Assembly: GCF_008642315.1 (NCBI RefSeq)
Contig: NZ_CP029192.1
Coordinates: forward strand, 2,294,001-2,358,000
Direction of reading: 5' to 3'
DNA: 64,000 nt
Origin: Streptomyces venezuelae
GTDB lineage: Bacteria; Actinomycetota; Actinomycetes; Streptomycetales; Streptomycetaceae
The notes beneath the pieces were generated by a model. The model saw nothing but the letters and a program-made list of their open reading frames with translations. It ran no database searches and had not been told where the DNA came from. This document shows, one piece after another, positions 17,419-25,942 of the stretch. Numbering within the stretch: position 1 is the first letter of the stretch; each line of letters opens with the position of its first letter. The position numbers and the translations under genes were made by a program.

Positions 17419-20349
17419 TCAGTAGCCGGGAAGGGTGCGCGGGCCCAGGTCGTCGCGGGCGGGCGGGGGCGCGAGGCGTACGGAGGCGTCGAGCACGGAG
17501 AGGCCGCGCTGGGCGACGACGACGGGCTCCAGGGAGACGCCGACCACTTCGGGGTGGTCGTCGACGAGCCGGGAGACCCGCTGGAGGAGCTCTTCGAGGG
17601 CAGGGGTGTCGACGGGCGCCGAGCCGCGCCAGCCGAACAGGAGCGGCGCGGTGCGGATGGATCGAACCAGGGAGCCCGCCTCCCGGTCGGTGACCGGGAC
17701 GAGGCGGTGGGCGGTGTCGCCGAGCAGCTCGGAGGCGGCGCCCGCGAGGCCGAAGGAGAGCACCGCTCCGGCCGCCGGATCGATCACCGCGCGGACCACG
17801 GTGTCGACCCCGCGCGGCACCATGCCCTGCACGACGGGACGCAGCTCGGCGGGTTTGCCGAAGGCGTCCGTCAGCTCCTGGTACGCCCGTCGCAGTTGCT
17901 CCTCGTCGGCGAGGTCGAGGCGCACCCCGCCGAGGTCCGCGCGGTGGCGCAGGTGCGGGGCGGTGGTCTTCAGGGCCACGGGGTAGCCCAGGGTCCGCGC
18001 GGCTTCCGCGGCCGCGTCGGGGTCGGGCGCGGCAAGCGCTTGCCGTACGGGGATGCCGTACCGCGCGAGCAGTTCGTGGGCGTCGGCCGGGGCGAGGGTG
18101 AGCCCGCGCGGATCGCCGTCCGCGGCGAGCAGCTCCTCGATGCGGCCCGCGGCGCCGTTCTCGTCGATGTCGTCGTACTCGTGCACCCGGCCCGGCTCCG
18201 CGGCCTCGCGGCGCCACTGCGCGTACTTGACGGCTTCGGAGAGGGCACGTACGGCCCGCTCCGCGGCGGGGTAGGCGGGGATGCGGTACTGGTCGGAGGG
18301 GGGCGGCTCGGGGGTTTGCGTGGAGGGCGACTCCACGGCGGGTGGCTGAGGGGCCTCCGTGGACGGGGGCTCCACGGAGGGCGGCGTCTCCGGTTCCCTG
18401 ACGGTCGGCGGGGTGGGCGCGTCGGGTCCCGTGCTGGTCGCCGCGGCGAGCGCCTCGGCGAGACCGCCGAGCTCCACGTGCACCACGGCCACCGGCTTCG
18501 CCGGGCACCCGGCCGCCGCCGCCCGCAGCTCCGTGGCGAGCGTCTCGGGGTCGGTCGTCGCGCCGTCCTCCCCCACCCACGGGATCGCGTTGACGATCAC
18601 CGCGTCGCAGCCGTCGTCCGACAGGGCCTCGGCGAGCGCGGTGCGGAAGTCCGCCGGGGTGGCCCCAGTCGTCAGGTCGCGCGGCCGCTGCGGCCGCAGT
18701 CCGTCGGCGACACACGCGTCGTACGTGAGGAGGCCGAGCGACTCGGAGTTGCCGAGGATGGCGACGCGAGGCCCTGAAGGGAGCGGCTGCCCCGCGAGCA
18801 GGAGTCCCGCGTCGACCATCTCGGTGACGGTGTCGACGCGGATGACGCCCGCCTGGCGCAGCAGCGCCGAGACCGTGGCGTGCGGCAACCGGGTCGCCTG
18901 GACGGCGTGGCCGGTCGGCGTGATGCCGCTGTGCCGAGCGCCCTGGACGACGACCAGCGGTTTGGTGGTGGCCGAACGCCGCGCGAGGCGGGTGAACTTG
19001 CGCGGGTTGCCGATCGTCTCCAGGTACATCAGCGTGACGTCGGTGTCCGGGTCCTCGAACCAGTACTGGAGGAGGTCGTTGCCGGACACGTCCGCGCGGT
19101 TGCCGGATCCGACGAAGGTGGACAGGCCCGCTCCCCTGCGGTGCAGTCCGGACAGCAGGGCGATGCCGATGGCGCCGGACTGGGTGAACAGGCCGATGCG
19201 CCCCCGCGCGGGTGACTGCGGGGCGAGCGAGGCGTTGAGCCGTGTCTCCGGAGAGGTGTTGATGACGCCGAAGGCGTTCGGGCCGATGATGCGCATGCCG
19301 TAGGACCGGGCCTGGCGGACGAGTTCGCGCTGCCGCTCGCGGCCCTCGACACCGCTCTCCCCGTACCCGGCGGACAGCACGACGAGGCCACGCACTCCGC
19401 GCTCCCCGCACTCGGCGACGACCTGCGGGACGCGGTCGGCGGGCACGGAGATCACCGCGAGATCCACGGGTTCCTCGATGTCCGCCACGGAGCGGTGCGC
19501 GGGCACTCCGTCGATGTCCGCGCGTTTTTGGGCGCCCTCTCCGGAGGCGCCCTCTCCGGAGGCGTCCTCTCCGAAGACACTGTCCCCGAAGGCGCTGTTC
19601 ACCGCGTACAGGCGCCCGGTGTAACCGGACTCCTGGAGGTTGTTCAGGACGCTGCGGCCCACTCCGCCGGGCGCCCGGCCCACCCCGATCACCGCGACCG
19701 ACCCCGGTGTGAGGAGCCGCTGCACGGACCGTCCCTCGGCGCGCTGTTCACGGGCGCGCTGCACGGCGAGCGAGCGGTCGGTCGGCTCCAGGTCGAACTC
19801 CAGGCGGACGACGCCGTCCTCGAAGCTGCGCTTCTGCTGGTAGCCCGCGTCCGTGAAGACCTTGATCATCTTGGTGTTGGCGGGCAGCACCTCGGCGGCG
19901 AAGCGGCGGATGCCGCGCTCCCTGGCGACGGCCGCGATGTGTTCGAGGAGCGTGGAGGCGACACCCCTGCCCTGGTGGGCGTCCTGCACGAGGAAGGCGA
20001 CCTCGGCCTCGTCGGCGGGCGCGCTGGCGGCCATGCCGCGTTCGTCGATGCGGTCGTAGCGCACGGTGGCGATGAACTCGCCGCCGACGGTGGCCGCGAG
20101 CCCCACCCGGTCCACCTGGTCGTGATGGGTGAAGCGGTGCACGTCCTTGGCGGACAGCCGCGGGTAGGGCGCGAAGAAGCGGTAGTACTTCGACTCGTCC
20201 GAGACCTGTTCGTAGAAGCTGACCAGGCGGTCCGCGTCCTCGGCCGTGATGGGCCTGATGCGGGCGGTGCCTCCGTCGCGCAGCACCACATCGGCTTCCC
20301 AGTGCGACGGGTAGTCGTGCCGATCCTGCTGATCCGACGGGGTCTGCAT
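17419..20349 (-). CDS. patA: Protein lysine acetyltransferase, GNAT fused to acyl-CoA synthetase (NDP-forming)-like domain
   Basis: This 976-aa protein starts MQTPSDQQDRHDYPSHWEA. Residues about 15-190 are a GNAT acetyltransferase (VQDAHQGRGVASTLLEH is the acetyl-CoA loop). The rest is a CoA-binding/succinyl-CoA-ligase-like module (SVAVIGVGRAPGGVGRSVLNN, GLFTQSGAIGIALLSG) and a C-terminal ATP-grasp domain (YGIPVRQALAAPDPDAAAEA, GYPVALKT). The usual SHTG catalytic-His loop reads GHAVQATRLPH, so the synthetase half is probably regulatory. GNAT at the N-terminus is the order described for S. lividans PatA, which acetylates acyl-CoA synthetases. A Pro/Glu/Ser/Thr linker sits around residue 660-720. 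Confidence 0.88.
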   Translation of the reverse strand: MQTPSDQQDRHDYPSHWEADVVLRDGGTARIRPITAEDADRLVSFYEQVSDESKYYRFFAPYPRLSAKDVHRFTHHDQVDRVGLAATVGGEFIATVRYDRIDERGMAASAPADEAEVAFLVQDAHQGRGVASTLLEHIAAVARERGIRRFAAEVLPANTKMIKVFTDAGYQQKRSFEDGVVRLEFDLEPTDRSLAVQRAREQRAEGRSVQRLLTPGSVAVIGVGRAPGGVGRSVLNNLQESGYTGRLYAVNSAFGDSVFGEDASGEGASGEGAQKRADIDGVPAHRSVADIEEPVDLAVISVPADRVPQVVAECGERGVRGLVVLSAGYGESGVEGRERQRELVRQARSYGMRIIGPNAFGVINTSPETRLNASLAPQSPARGRIGLFTQSGAIGIALLSGLHRRGAGLSTFVGSGNRADVSGNDLLQYWFEDPDTDVTLMYLETIGNPRKFTRLARRSATTKPLVVVQGARHSGITPTGHAVQATRLPHATVSALLRQAGVIRVDTVTEMVDAGLLLAGQPLPSGPRVAILGNSESLGLLTYDACVADGLRPQRPRDLTTGATPADFRTALAEALSDDGCDAVIVNAIPWVGEDGATTDPETLATELRAAAAGCPAKPVAVVHVELGGLAEALAAATSTGPDAPTPPTVREPETPPSVEPPSTEAPQPPAVESPSTQTPEPPPSDQYRIPAYPAAERAVRALSEAVKYAQWRREAAEPGRVHEYDDIDENGAAGRIEELLAADGDPRGLTLAPADAHELLARYGIPVRQALAAPDPDAAAEAARTLGYPVALKTTAPHLRHRADLGGVRLDLADEEQLRRAYQELTDAFGKPAELRPVVQGMVPRGVDTVVRAVIDPAAGAVLSFGLAGAASELLGDTAHRLVPVTDREAGSLVRSIRTAPLLFGWRGSAPVDTPALEELLQRVSRLVDDHPEVVGVSLEPVVVAQRGLSVLDASVRLAPPPARDDLGPRTLPGY

Positions 20350-20504
20350 GGGGCCAGGGTACGGGTCGCGCGGCCGCCCGGGCCGGGGCAGGCTAGGACA
20401 GGTCGAAGGGCGGCCGGGCCCGGGACCTCTGTCCGGCAGAGCACCCGCGACGGCATGAGAGACTGGTCTAGACAAGTGTGAGACACCTGGAAGGGCAGCA
20501 ACAC

Positions 20505-20786
20505 ATGGCTGAGCGCCGCGTCAACGTCGGCTGGGCCGAGGGCCTTCACGCCCGACCCGCCTCCATCTTCGTCCGCGCGGCCACGGCCGCCGGCGTCCCC
20601 GTGACGATCGCCAAGGCCGACGGCAACCCGGTCAACGCCGCTTCGATGCTCGCGGTGCTCGGCCTGGGTGCCCAGGGCGGCGAAGAGATCGTGCTCGCCT
20701 CCGACGCCGAGGGTGCCGACGCCGCCCTCGACCGTCTGGCGAAGCTGGTCGCCGAGGGGCTCGAGGAGCTTCCGGAGACGGTCTAG
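20505..20786 (+). CDS. ptsH: HPr phosphocarrier protein
   Basis: ATG 20505 (GGAAGGG 9 nt upstream) gives a 93-aa HPr: AEGLHARPASIFV contains the phosphorylated His-15, and NAASMLAVLGLGAQGGEEI contains the Ser-46-region helix (SMLAVLGLG). It passes phosphate from enzyme I to sugar-specific EIIA proteins in the PTS. It is a single gene with its own perfect terminator, divergent from patA. Confidence 0.95.
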   Translation: MAERRVNVGWAEGLHARPASIFVRAATAAGVPVTIAKADGNPVNAASMLAVLGLGAQGGEEIVLASDAEGADAALDRLAKLVAEGLEELPETV

Positions 20787-20804
20787 GACACGTTCCTCGC
20801 ATTA

Positions 20805-20846
20805 CGTCGATGGGGTCACCCGGAATTCCGGGTGACCCCATCGACG
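20805..20846. terminator. 21-bp perfect palindromic terminator
   Basis: A fully self-complementary 42-nt stretch (centre gaattc) follows ptsH and lies between it and the convergent GntR regulator; it would fold into a long hairpin in either transcript. Confidence 0.85.
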
Positions 20847-20913
20847 CATGTACGGCCCCGAATAGGTCGAACAATTCGCGCACAACGTCGGAATTTCATA
20901 TACGGCACCTCCG

Positions 20914-21615
20914 TTAATTGCGGAGACTCACCGTGTTTACGGCATGTTGCGAATCCCTCACACGATCGCTCCGGACACGGCCGCTCCGACTCGCGGGACG
21001 CAATCGGTGGGATGCACGCGCCCGCTCGACGTGCGCGGCGGTCAGCGCCCTCGCCCGTTGCGCGTCCCGGCGGGCCACCGCGTCCACGATCGCCGCGCGC
21101 TCGGACCAGGACTCGCCCGGCGCCGCCGAGGGATCGACGACGTACATCCAGGCGATCTTGTGCCGGAGCGGGGTGAGCAGCGCCGTGAGGCCGGGACTGC
21201 CGGACGCCTGGGCGAGCGTCTCGTGGAACCAGCCGCCCAGGGAGCGCAGATCCTCCCCCAGGCCGCTCCTCGCACGCTCCTGCCCCAGCCTGACGAGCCC
21301 GCGCAGGACCTTCAGGTGCGCGTCCGTGCGGCGCTGCGCGGCGCGGGCCGCGGCGAGCGGTTCCAGCAGCGTCCGGACCTCCAGGAGGTCCGCCGCCTCC
21401 TGCTCCGTCGGCTCGGCGACGCACGCGCCGGCGTGCCTGCGGGTGACGACGAAGCCCTCCGCCTCCAGCGTGCGCAGAGCCTCGCGCACGGGGACGCGGG
21501 AGACGCCGTAGCGCCGCGCGAGGAGGTCCTCGGTGAGCTTGCCGCCTCTTTCGTACACACCGGCGACTATGTCGTCCCGAATGGCCGTGCACACCGAGTG
21601 CGCGGGAACGCGCAT
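20914..21615 (-). CDS. GntR-family (FCD/FadR-type) transcriptional regulator
   Basis: This 233-aa protein has an N-terminal winged helix (IRDDIVAGVYERGGKLTEDL, YGVSRVPVREALRTLEAEG) and an all-helical FCD effector domain with LLEVRTLLEPLAAARAA and FHETLAQASGS. ATG 21615 has GGAGG 7 nt upstream. FCD regulators usually bind organic acids and repress neighbouring catabolic genes, but no catabolic operon is adjacent, so its target is unknown. Confidence 0.9.
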   Translation of the reverse strand: MRVPAHSVCTAIRDDIVAGVYERGGKLTEDLLARRYGVSRVPVREALRTLEAEGFVVTRRHAGACVAEPTEQEAADLLEVRTLLEPLAAARAAQRRTDAHLKVLRGLVRLGQERARSGLGEDLRSLGGWFHETLAQASGSPGLTALLTPLRHKIAWMYVVDPSAAPGESWSERAAIVDAVARRDAQRARALTAAHVERARASHRLRPASRSGRVRSDRVRDSQHAVNTVSLRN

Positions 21616-21757
21616 GACCGGACCTCCGCTTTGATCCCCGCGCAACGCGGTCGACCGACGCTCTTTCCGTGACTCTATTGCAGGGCACCGGAATTTCCGA
21701 CAGCGCGCCGGAATTCATGACTGCCTTTTGGCCAAGAACACGGCGGTCGGGAACGGC

Positions 21758-21790
21758 GAAAGCCCCGGCTCACGAGGAGCCGGGGCTTTC
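21758..21790. terminator. Hairpin terminator of the M23 peptidase gene
   Basis: Perfect 14-bp arms at 21758-21771 and 21777-21790 with a 5-nt loop (acgag) lie just past the M23 peptidase stop. Confidence 0.85.
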
Positions 21791-21816
21791 GGTGCGGTGC
21801 TGCGGGGCCGCGTCGG

Positions 21817-22620
21817 TCAGACGTTGACGCCGTGCGAGCGCAGGTACGAGACGGGGTCGATGTCCGAGCCGTACTCCGCGCCGGTGCGGGCCTCGAAGTG
21901 GAGGTGCGGGCCGCTGGAGTTGCCGGTGGAACCGGAGAGGCCGATCTGCTGGCCCGGGGTGACCGTCTGGCCGACGGTGACGCCGAGGGACGACATGTGG
22001 CCGTACTGGGTGTACGTGCCGTCGTTCATCTTGATGACCACGTTGTTGCCGTAGGCACCGCCCCAGCCGGCCTCGACGACGGTGCCGGAGCCGACCGCGT
22101 GGACCGAGGTGCCGGACGCGGCGTGGAAGTCGACACCGGTGTGACTGCCGGAGGACCACATGGCGCCGCCGGTCTGGTAGCCCGTGGAGACGTACGAGCC
22201 GGAGATCGGGGAGACGTAGGTGTTCAGGCGCTTGCGCTCGGCCTCGCGGGCGGCACGCTCCTTGGCCTCGCGCTCCTTCTTGGCCTTCGCCTTGGCCTCG
22301 GCCTCGGCCTTGCGCTTCTCCTCGGCGGCCTTCTTCTTGGCGGCCTCTTCGGCCTTCTTGGCTGCCGCGGCGTCGTCGGCGGCCTGGCGCTGCGCGGCGG
22401 CCTGCGCGTCGATGCTCTCGGCGAGCGAGTCGCCGACGGATATCGCCTGGGTGAGACCGGTGTGCTCCACGGCCGCTTCATCGGCGGCGGCGAGCGCGGG
22501 GCCGGCGAGGCCTCCGATGACACCGGTGGTGGTGAGCGCCGCGACACCCGCGACGTTCGCGGTGGTCCGCGTCATACGGCTCGGACGACGGTGCTTCCCG
22601 GTGGCACGGGTGAACGCCAT
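21817..22620 (-). CDS. Secreted M23-family cell-wall peptidase
   Basis: This 267-aa protein has a basic N-terminus and a hydrophobic signal segment (VAGVAALTTTGVIGGLAGPALA, cleavage likely after ALA). A highly charged Ala/Lys/Glu coiled-coil of about 60 residues (AEEKRKAEAEAKAKAKKERE) follows, then an M23 lysostaphin-type domain with zinc ligands in SHTGVDFH and GPHLHFEARTG. It should cleave peptide cross-bridges of peptidoglycan outside the cell. A ydaO-type riboswitch lies in its leader, so expression is probably turned off when cyclic di-AMP is high. Confidence 0.93.
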   Translation of the reverse strand: MAFTRATGKHRRPSRMTRTTANVAGVAALTTTGVIGGLAGPALAAADEAAVEHTGLTQAISVGDSLAESIDAQAAAQRQAADDAAAAKKAEEAAKKKAAEEKRKAEAEAKAKAKKEREAKERAAREAERKRLNTYVSPISGSYVSTGYQTGGAMWSSGSHTGVDFHAASGTSVHAVGSGTVVEAGWGGAYGNNVVIKMNDGTYTQYGHMSSLGVTVGQTVTPGQQIGLSGSTGNSSGPHLHFEARTGAEYGSDIDPVSYLRSHGVNV

Positions 22621-22639
22621 GTGGCGGGTGTTCCTTTCC

Positions 22640-22795
22640 TTCCCTCTCGCCTACCGGGTTAGCTGACGGGTTCGGAGCAGGAAGGTCTCCTACGAGTCCC
22701 TCGCCTCACGGCAAGGTTCCCGATTCACCCCAAGGGACGTGTGGGTCCCCGGCTCCCCTGGCTCGCGCCATGTGGGGACTCGGCGATGACTGCCC
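22640..22795 (-). ncRNA. ydaO/yuaA c-di-AMP riboswitch
   Basis: Read on the minus strand, the leader of the M23 peptidase contains the conserved blocks of the ydaO aptamer in order: GCGAGCCAGGGGAGCCGGGGA, then TTGGGGTGAATCGG, a variable arm ending GTAGGAGACC, and the 3' hallmark CCGAACCCGTCAGCTAACCC followed by GGTAGGCG. Order and spacing match the family closely. In Streptomyces such riboswitches control cell-wall lytic enzymes (e.g. rpfA). Ends are approximate; no classic intrinsic terminator was identified between the aptamer and the ATG at 22620, but the tail is only about 20 nt. Confidence 0.9.
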
Positions 22796-22937
22796 GGTGC
22801 CGCGGGTGCGGCGTACTGCGCGACGGACAGCCGGATCGAAGCTAAACGGATCGTCATTCAATCGACAAACAGAACGCGACTTTTGTAGCGCACGCCACAC
22901 GGCAGACAGGCAACCGCCATGCGAATCCGGACATATG

Positions 22938-22973
22938 AGGACCCCGGTGACCGAAACGGGTCACCGGGGTCCT
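22938..22973. terminator. Hairpin terminator of the M16 peptidase operon
   Basis: Perfect 15-bp arms at 22938-22952 and 22959-22973 with a 6-nt loop (gaaacg) lie 16 nt past the stop of the downstream M16 gene. Confidence 0.85.
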
Positions 22974-22989
22974 CTCGGCTGTCCGTCAC

Positions 22990-24375
22990 TCAGCCGGTGA
23001 CCACGCTCACTTCACCGATCCCGAGGGCCCTGACGGGCTCCTCGATCTGTGCGGCGTCCCCCACCAGGACCGTCACCAGGCGGTCGTCCGGGAAGGCGTT
23101 CACGACGGCCGCGGTGGCCTCCACGGTGCCCGTGGCGGCCAGCTGCCGATACAGCTGGGCCTGGAAGTCGTCCGGCAGGTTCTGCTCGACCTGGTCGGCG
23201 AGCGTCGCCGCCACGGAGGCCGCCATCTCGTACTTGAGGGGGGCCACGCCCACCAGGTTCTGCACGGCCACGTCGCGCTCGGCGTCGGTGAGCCCCTCGG
23301 CGGCGAGGGTGCGCAGCACCTTCCAGAGGTCGTCCAGCGCCGGGCCCGTGTTCGGGGTGTCCACGGAGCCGCTGATGGCGAGCATCGCGGCGCCCGTCCC
23401 GTCCGGGGCCGAACGCAGGACCTGGCTGAACGCCCGTACACCGTAGGTGTATCCCTTCTCCTCGCGCAGGACACGGTCCAGGCGCGAGGTGAGGGTGCCG
23501 CCCAGGCAGTACGTGCCGAGGACCTGGGCCGGCCAGACGCGGTCGTGCCGGTCGGCGCCGACCCGGCCGATCAGGAGCTGCGTCTGAACCGCTCCGGGGC
23601 GGTCCACGATGACGATGCGCCCGCGGTCGTCGGCGGTCACCGGCGGCACCGGGCGCGGCTCGCCCGGGGAGCCGGTCCAGGCGCCGACGGTGTCCGCGAG
23701 GACGGCGTCCAGGTCGGTGCCCTCGAGGTCGCCGACGACGACCAGGGTGGCCGTTGCGGGGCGGACGAACTTCTCGTAGAAGGCACGCACCGCCGCCGAG
23801 TCGATGGCCGTGACCGTCTCCTCGGTGCCCTGGCGCGGACGCGACATGCGCGAGGTCGGCGGGAACAGCTGCCGGGAGAGCTCCTTGGCGGCGCGGCGCG
23901 CCGGGTTGGCGGCCTCGTGCGGGATCTCGTCCAGGCGGTTGCGTACGAGCCGCTCGATCTCGCTGTCGGCGAAGGCGGGCGCCTGCAGGGCGTCCGCGAG
24001 CAGGCCGAGCGCCTTCGGGAGCCGGGAGACCGGGACCTCCAGGGAGACCCGCACGCCCGGGTGGTCGGCGTGTGCGTCGAGGGTCGCGCCGCAGCGGTCG
24101 AGCTCGGCGGCGAACTCCTCGGCGGAGTGCTTGTCGGTGCCCTCGTTGAAGGCCCGCGCCATGATGGTGGCGACGCCGTCCAGGCCCTCCGGCTCGGCGT
24201 CCAGGGGCGCTTCGAGGTGGACCTCGACGGCGACGACCTGCTGGCCGGGGCGGTTGCAGCGCAGGACGGTGAGTCCGTTGGGCAGCGTGCCGCGCTCGGG
24301 GGCCGGGAAGGCCCAGGGCTTGGCCGTACCGGCCTGGGGCTGGGGGTGGAACTGCATCGTCGCGGCCTCGGTCAC
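22990..24375 (-). CDS. M16-family peptidase homologue, non-catalytic subunit
   Basis: The 461-aa protein starts at GTG 24375, overlapping the stop of the upstream M16 gene by 4 nt (GTGA), with GAGGAGG 7 nt upstream. It has the M16 fold (ERGTLPNGLTVLRCNR, LGGTLTSRLDRVLREEKGYTYGVRAF), but the zinc motif HxxEH is absent: the equivalent place reads ARAFNEGTDKHSAEEFAAELD. This is the usual pattern of a substrate-binding partner that dimerises with the active M16 protein encoded just before it, as in mitochondrial processing peptidase and other bacterial pairs. Confidence 0.92.
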   Translation of the reverse strand: MTEAATMQFHPQPQAGTAKPWAFPAPERGTLPNGLTVLRCNRPGQQVVAVEVHLEAPLDAEPEGLDGVATIMARAFNEGTDKHSAEEFAAELDRCGATLDAHADHPGVRVSLEVPVSRLPKALGLLADALQAPAFADSEIERLVRNRLDEIPHEAANPARRAAKELSRQLFPPTSRMSRPRQGTEETVTAIDSAAVRAFYEKFVRPATATLVVVGDLEGTDLDAVLADTVGAWTGSPGEPRPVPPVTADDRGRIVIVDRPGAVQTQLLIGRVGADRHDRVWPAQVLGTYCLGGTLTSRLDRVLREEKGYTYGVRAFSQVLRSAPDGTGAAMLAISGSVDTPNTGPALDDLWKVLRTLAAEGLTDAERDVAVQNLVGVAPLKYEMAASVAATLADQVEQNLPDDFQAQLYRQLAATGTVEATAAVVNAFPDDRLVTVLVGDAAQIEEPVRALGIGEVSVVTG

Positions 24376-25718
24376 TTCGCCGCCTCCTCTTCTTCCTCGA
24401 CACCCTCGTCGGCGCCTTCCACGGGCTCGTACACGAGCACCGCGCGGTTGTCGGGGCGCAGGCGGGCCGCGGCGGCCTCCTGGACCTCCTCCGCGGTGAT
24501 GTCGAGGACGCGCTGGACGGCCGTCAGGGCGAGCTGCGGGTCGCCGAACAGGACCGCGTACCGGCAGAGTTCGTCGGCGCGGCCCGCGACCGTGCCGAGC
24601 CGGTCGAGCCACTCGCGCTCCAGCTGCGCCTGGGCTCGCTCCATCTCCTCCGGGGTGGGGCCCTCCGCGGCGAAGCGGGCGAGCTCCTCGTCGACGGCGG
24701 CCTCGATGACGGGCACCTCGACGTCCCCCGACGTCTTCACGTCGAGCCAGCCGAGCGAGGGCGCCCCGGCGAGTCGCAGCAGACCGAACCCGGCGGCGAC
24801 CGCGGTGCGGTCCCTGCGGACGAGCCGGTTGTAGAGCCGGGAGGACTCGCCGCTGCCGAGCACGGTGAGGGCGAGGTCGGCCGCGTCGCACGCGCGCGTG
24901 CCGTCCTCCGGGAGGCGGTAGGCGGCCATCAGGGCGCGGGCCGGGACCTCCTCCTCGATGACCTCGCGCAGTTCCTTGCCGATGCGCTCGGGCAGCGAGC
25001 CGTCGCGCGGGGGCTGCTTGCCGTCGTGGCCGGGAATCGACCCGAAGTACTTCTCGACCCAGGCGAGCGTCTGCTCCGGATCGATGTCGCCGACGACGGA
25101 GAGGACCGCGTTGTTGGGCGCGTAGTACGTACGGAAGAACGCGCGGGCGTCCTCCAGGGTGGCCGCGTCCAGGTCGGCCATGGAGCCGATCGGCGTGTGG
25201 TGGTAGGGGTGGCCCTCCGGGTACGAGAGCGCGGTGAGCCTCTCGAACGCGGTTCCGTAGGGAACGTTGTCGTAGCGCTGGCGGCGCTCGTTCTTGACGA
25301 CGTCGCGCTGGTTTTCCATCGACTCTTCGTCGAGCGCGGTGAGCAGGGAGCCCATCCGGTCGGCCTCGAGCCAGAGGGCCAGCTCCAACTGGTGGGCGGG
25401 CATGGTCTCGAAATAGTTGGTGCGCTCGAAGCTCGTCGTGCCGTTGAGCGAACCGCCCGCTCCCTGGACCAGCTCGAAGTGGCCGTTGCCGTGCACCTGC
25501 TTCGAACCCTGGAACATCAGGTGCTCGAAGAGGTGAGCAAGGCCGGTACGCCCCTTGACCTCGTGGCGGGAGCCGACGTCGTACCAGAGGCAGACCGCGG
25601 CGACCGGGGTCAGGTGGTCCTCCGAAAGCACCACGCGCAGGCCGTTGGCCAGCCGGTGCTCGGTCGCTTTCAGGCCGCCGGAGCCGGCCTCGGCTGTGGC
25701 CGTGTGACCCATGGGCAT
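24372..25718 (-). CDS. M16-family zinc peptidase, catalytic subunit
   Basis: This 448-aa protein carries the inverted zinc motif in GLAHLFEHLMFQGS (HxxEH) and a downstream Glu in ENQRDVVKNERRQRYDN, the pattern of insulinase/pitrilysin-type peptidases. A substrate-binding R-Y pair as in the partner is less clear. The start ATG 25718 has AAGGGA 5 nt upstream; an ATG two codons later is possible. It ends in an acidic EEEEE tail and is translationally coupled to the inactive partner. Cytoplasmic, since no signal peptide is seen. Confidence 0.93.
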   Translation of the reverse strand: MPMGHTATAEAGSGGLKATEHRLANGLRVVLSEDHLTPVAAVCLWYDVGSRHEVKGRTGLAHLFEHLMFQGSKQVHGNGHFELVQGAGGSLNGTTSFERTNYFETMPAHQLELALWLEADRMGSLLTALDEESMENQRDVVKNERRQRYDNVPYGTAFERLTALSYPEGHPYHHTPIGSMADLDAATLEDARAFFRTYYAPNNAVLSVVGDIDPEQTLAWVEKYFGSIPGHDGKQPPRDGSLPERIGKELREVIEEEVPARALMAAYRLPEDGTRACDAADLALTVLGSGESSRLYNRLVRRDRTAVAAGFGLLRLAGAPSLGWLDVKTSGDVEVPVIEAAVDEELARFAAEGPTPEEMERAQAQLEREWLDRLGTVAGRADELCRYAVLFGDPQLALTAVQRVLDITAEEVQEAAAARLRPDNRAVLVYEPVEGADEGVEEEEEAAK

Positions 25719-25942
25719 GTACGTCCCTTCGATCGCTGGATCATCGCTGGATCAGAACAATTGCTGCCAGTCCTGCCACTGTATGCAAGCGTGTCAGCAC
25801 CTGACGAAGTTCCCGCTCCGCCCTCGGCGTAGTCGCGGGTGACAGCGCCGGTGCACGGGTCGTGGTCGGCGTTGTCAGTGGGACAGTCCACAATGGTCGG
25901 CGTCAGAACCCGCACTTGCTTGGTGAAGGAGCCGCAGCAGCG

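Noticed and set aside
22938..22973. The hairpin near 22950 as the riboswitch terminator
   Set aside because: The aptamer is transcribed leftward from about 22795; this hairpin lies upstream of it and belongs to the M16 operon.
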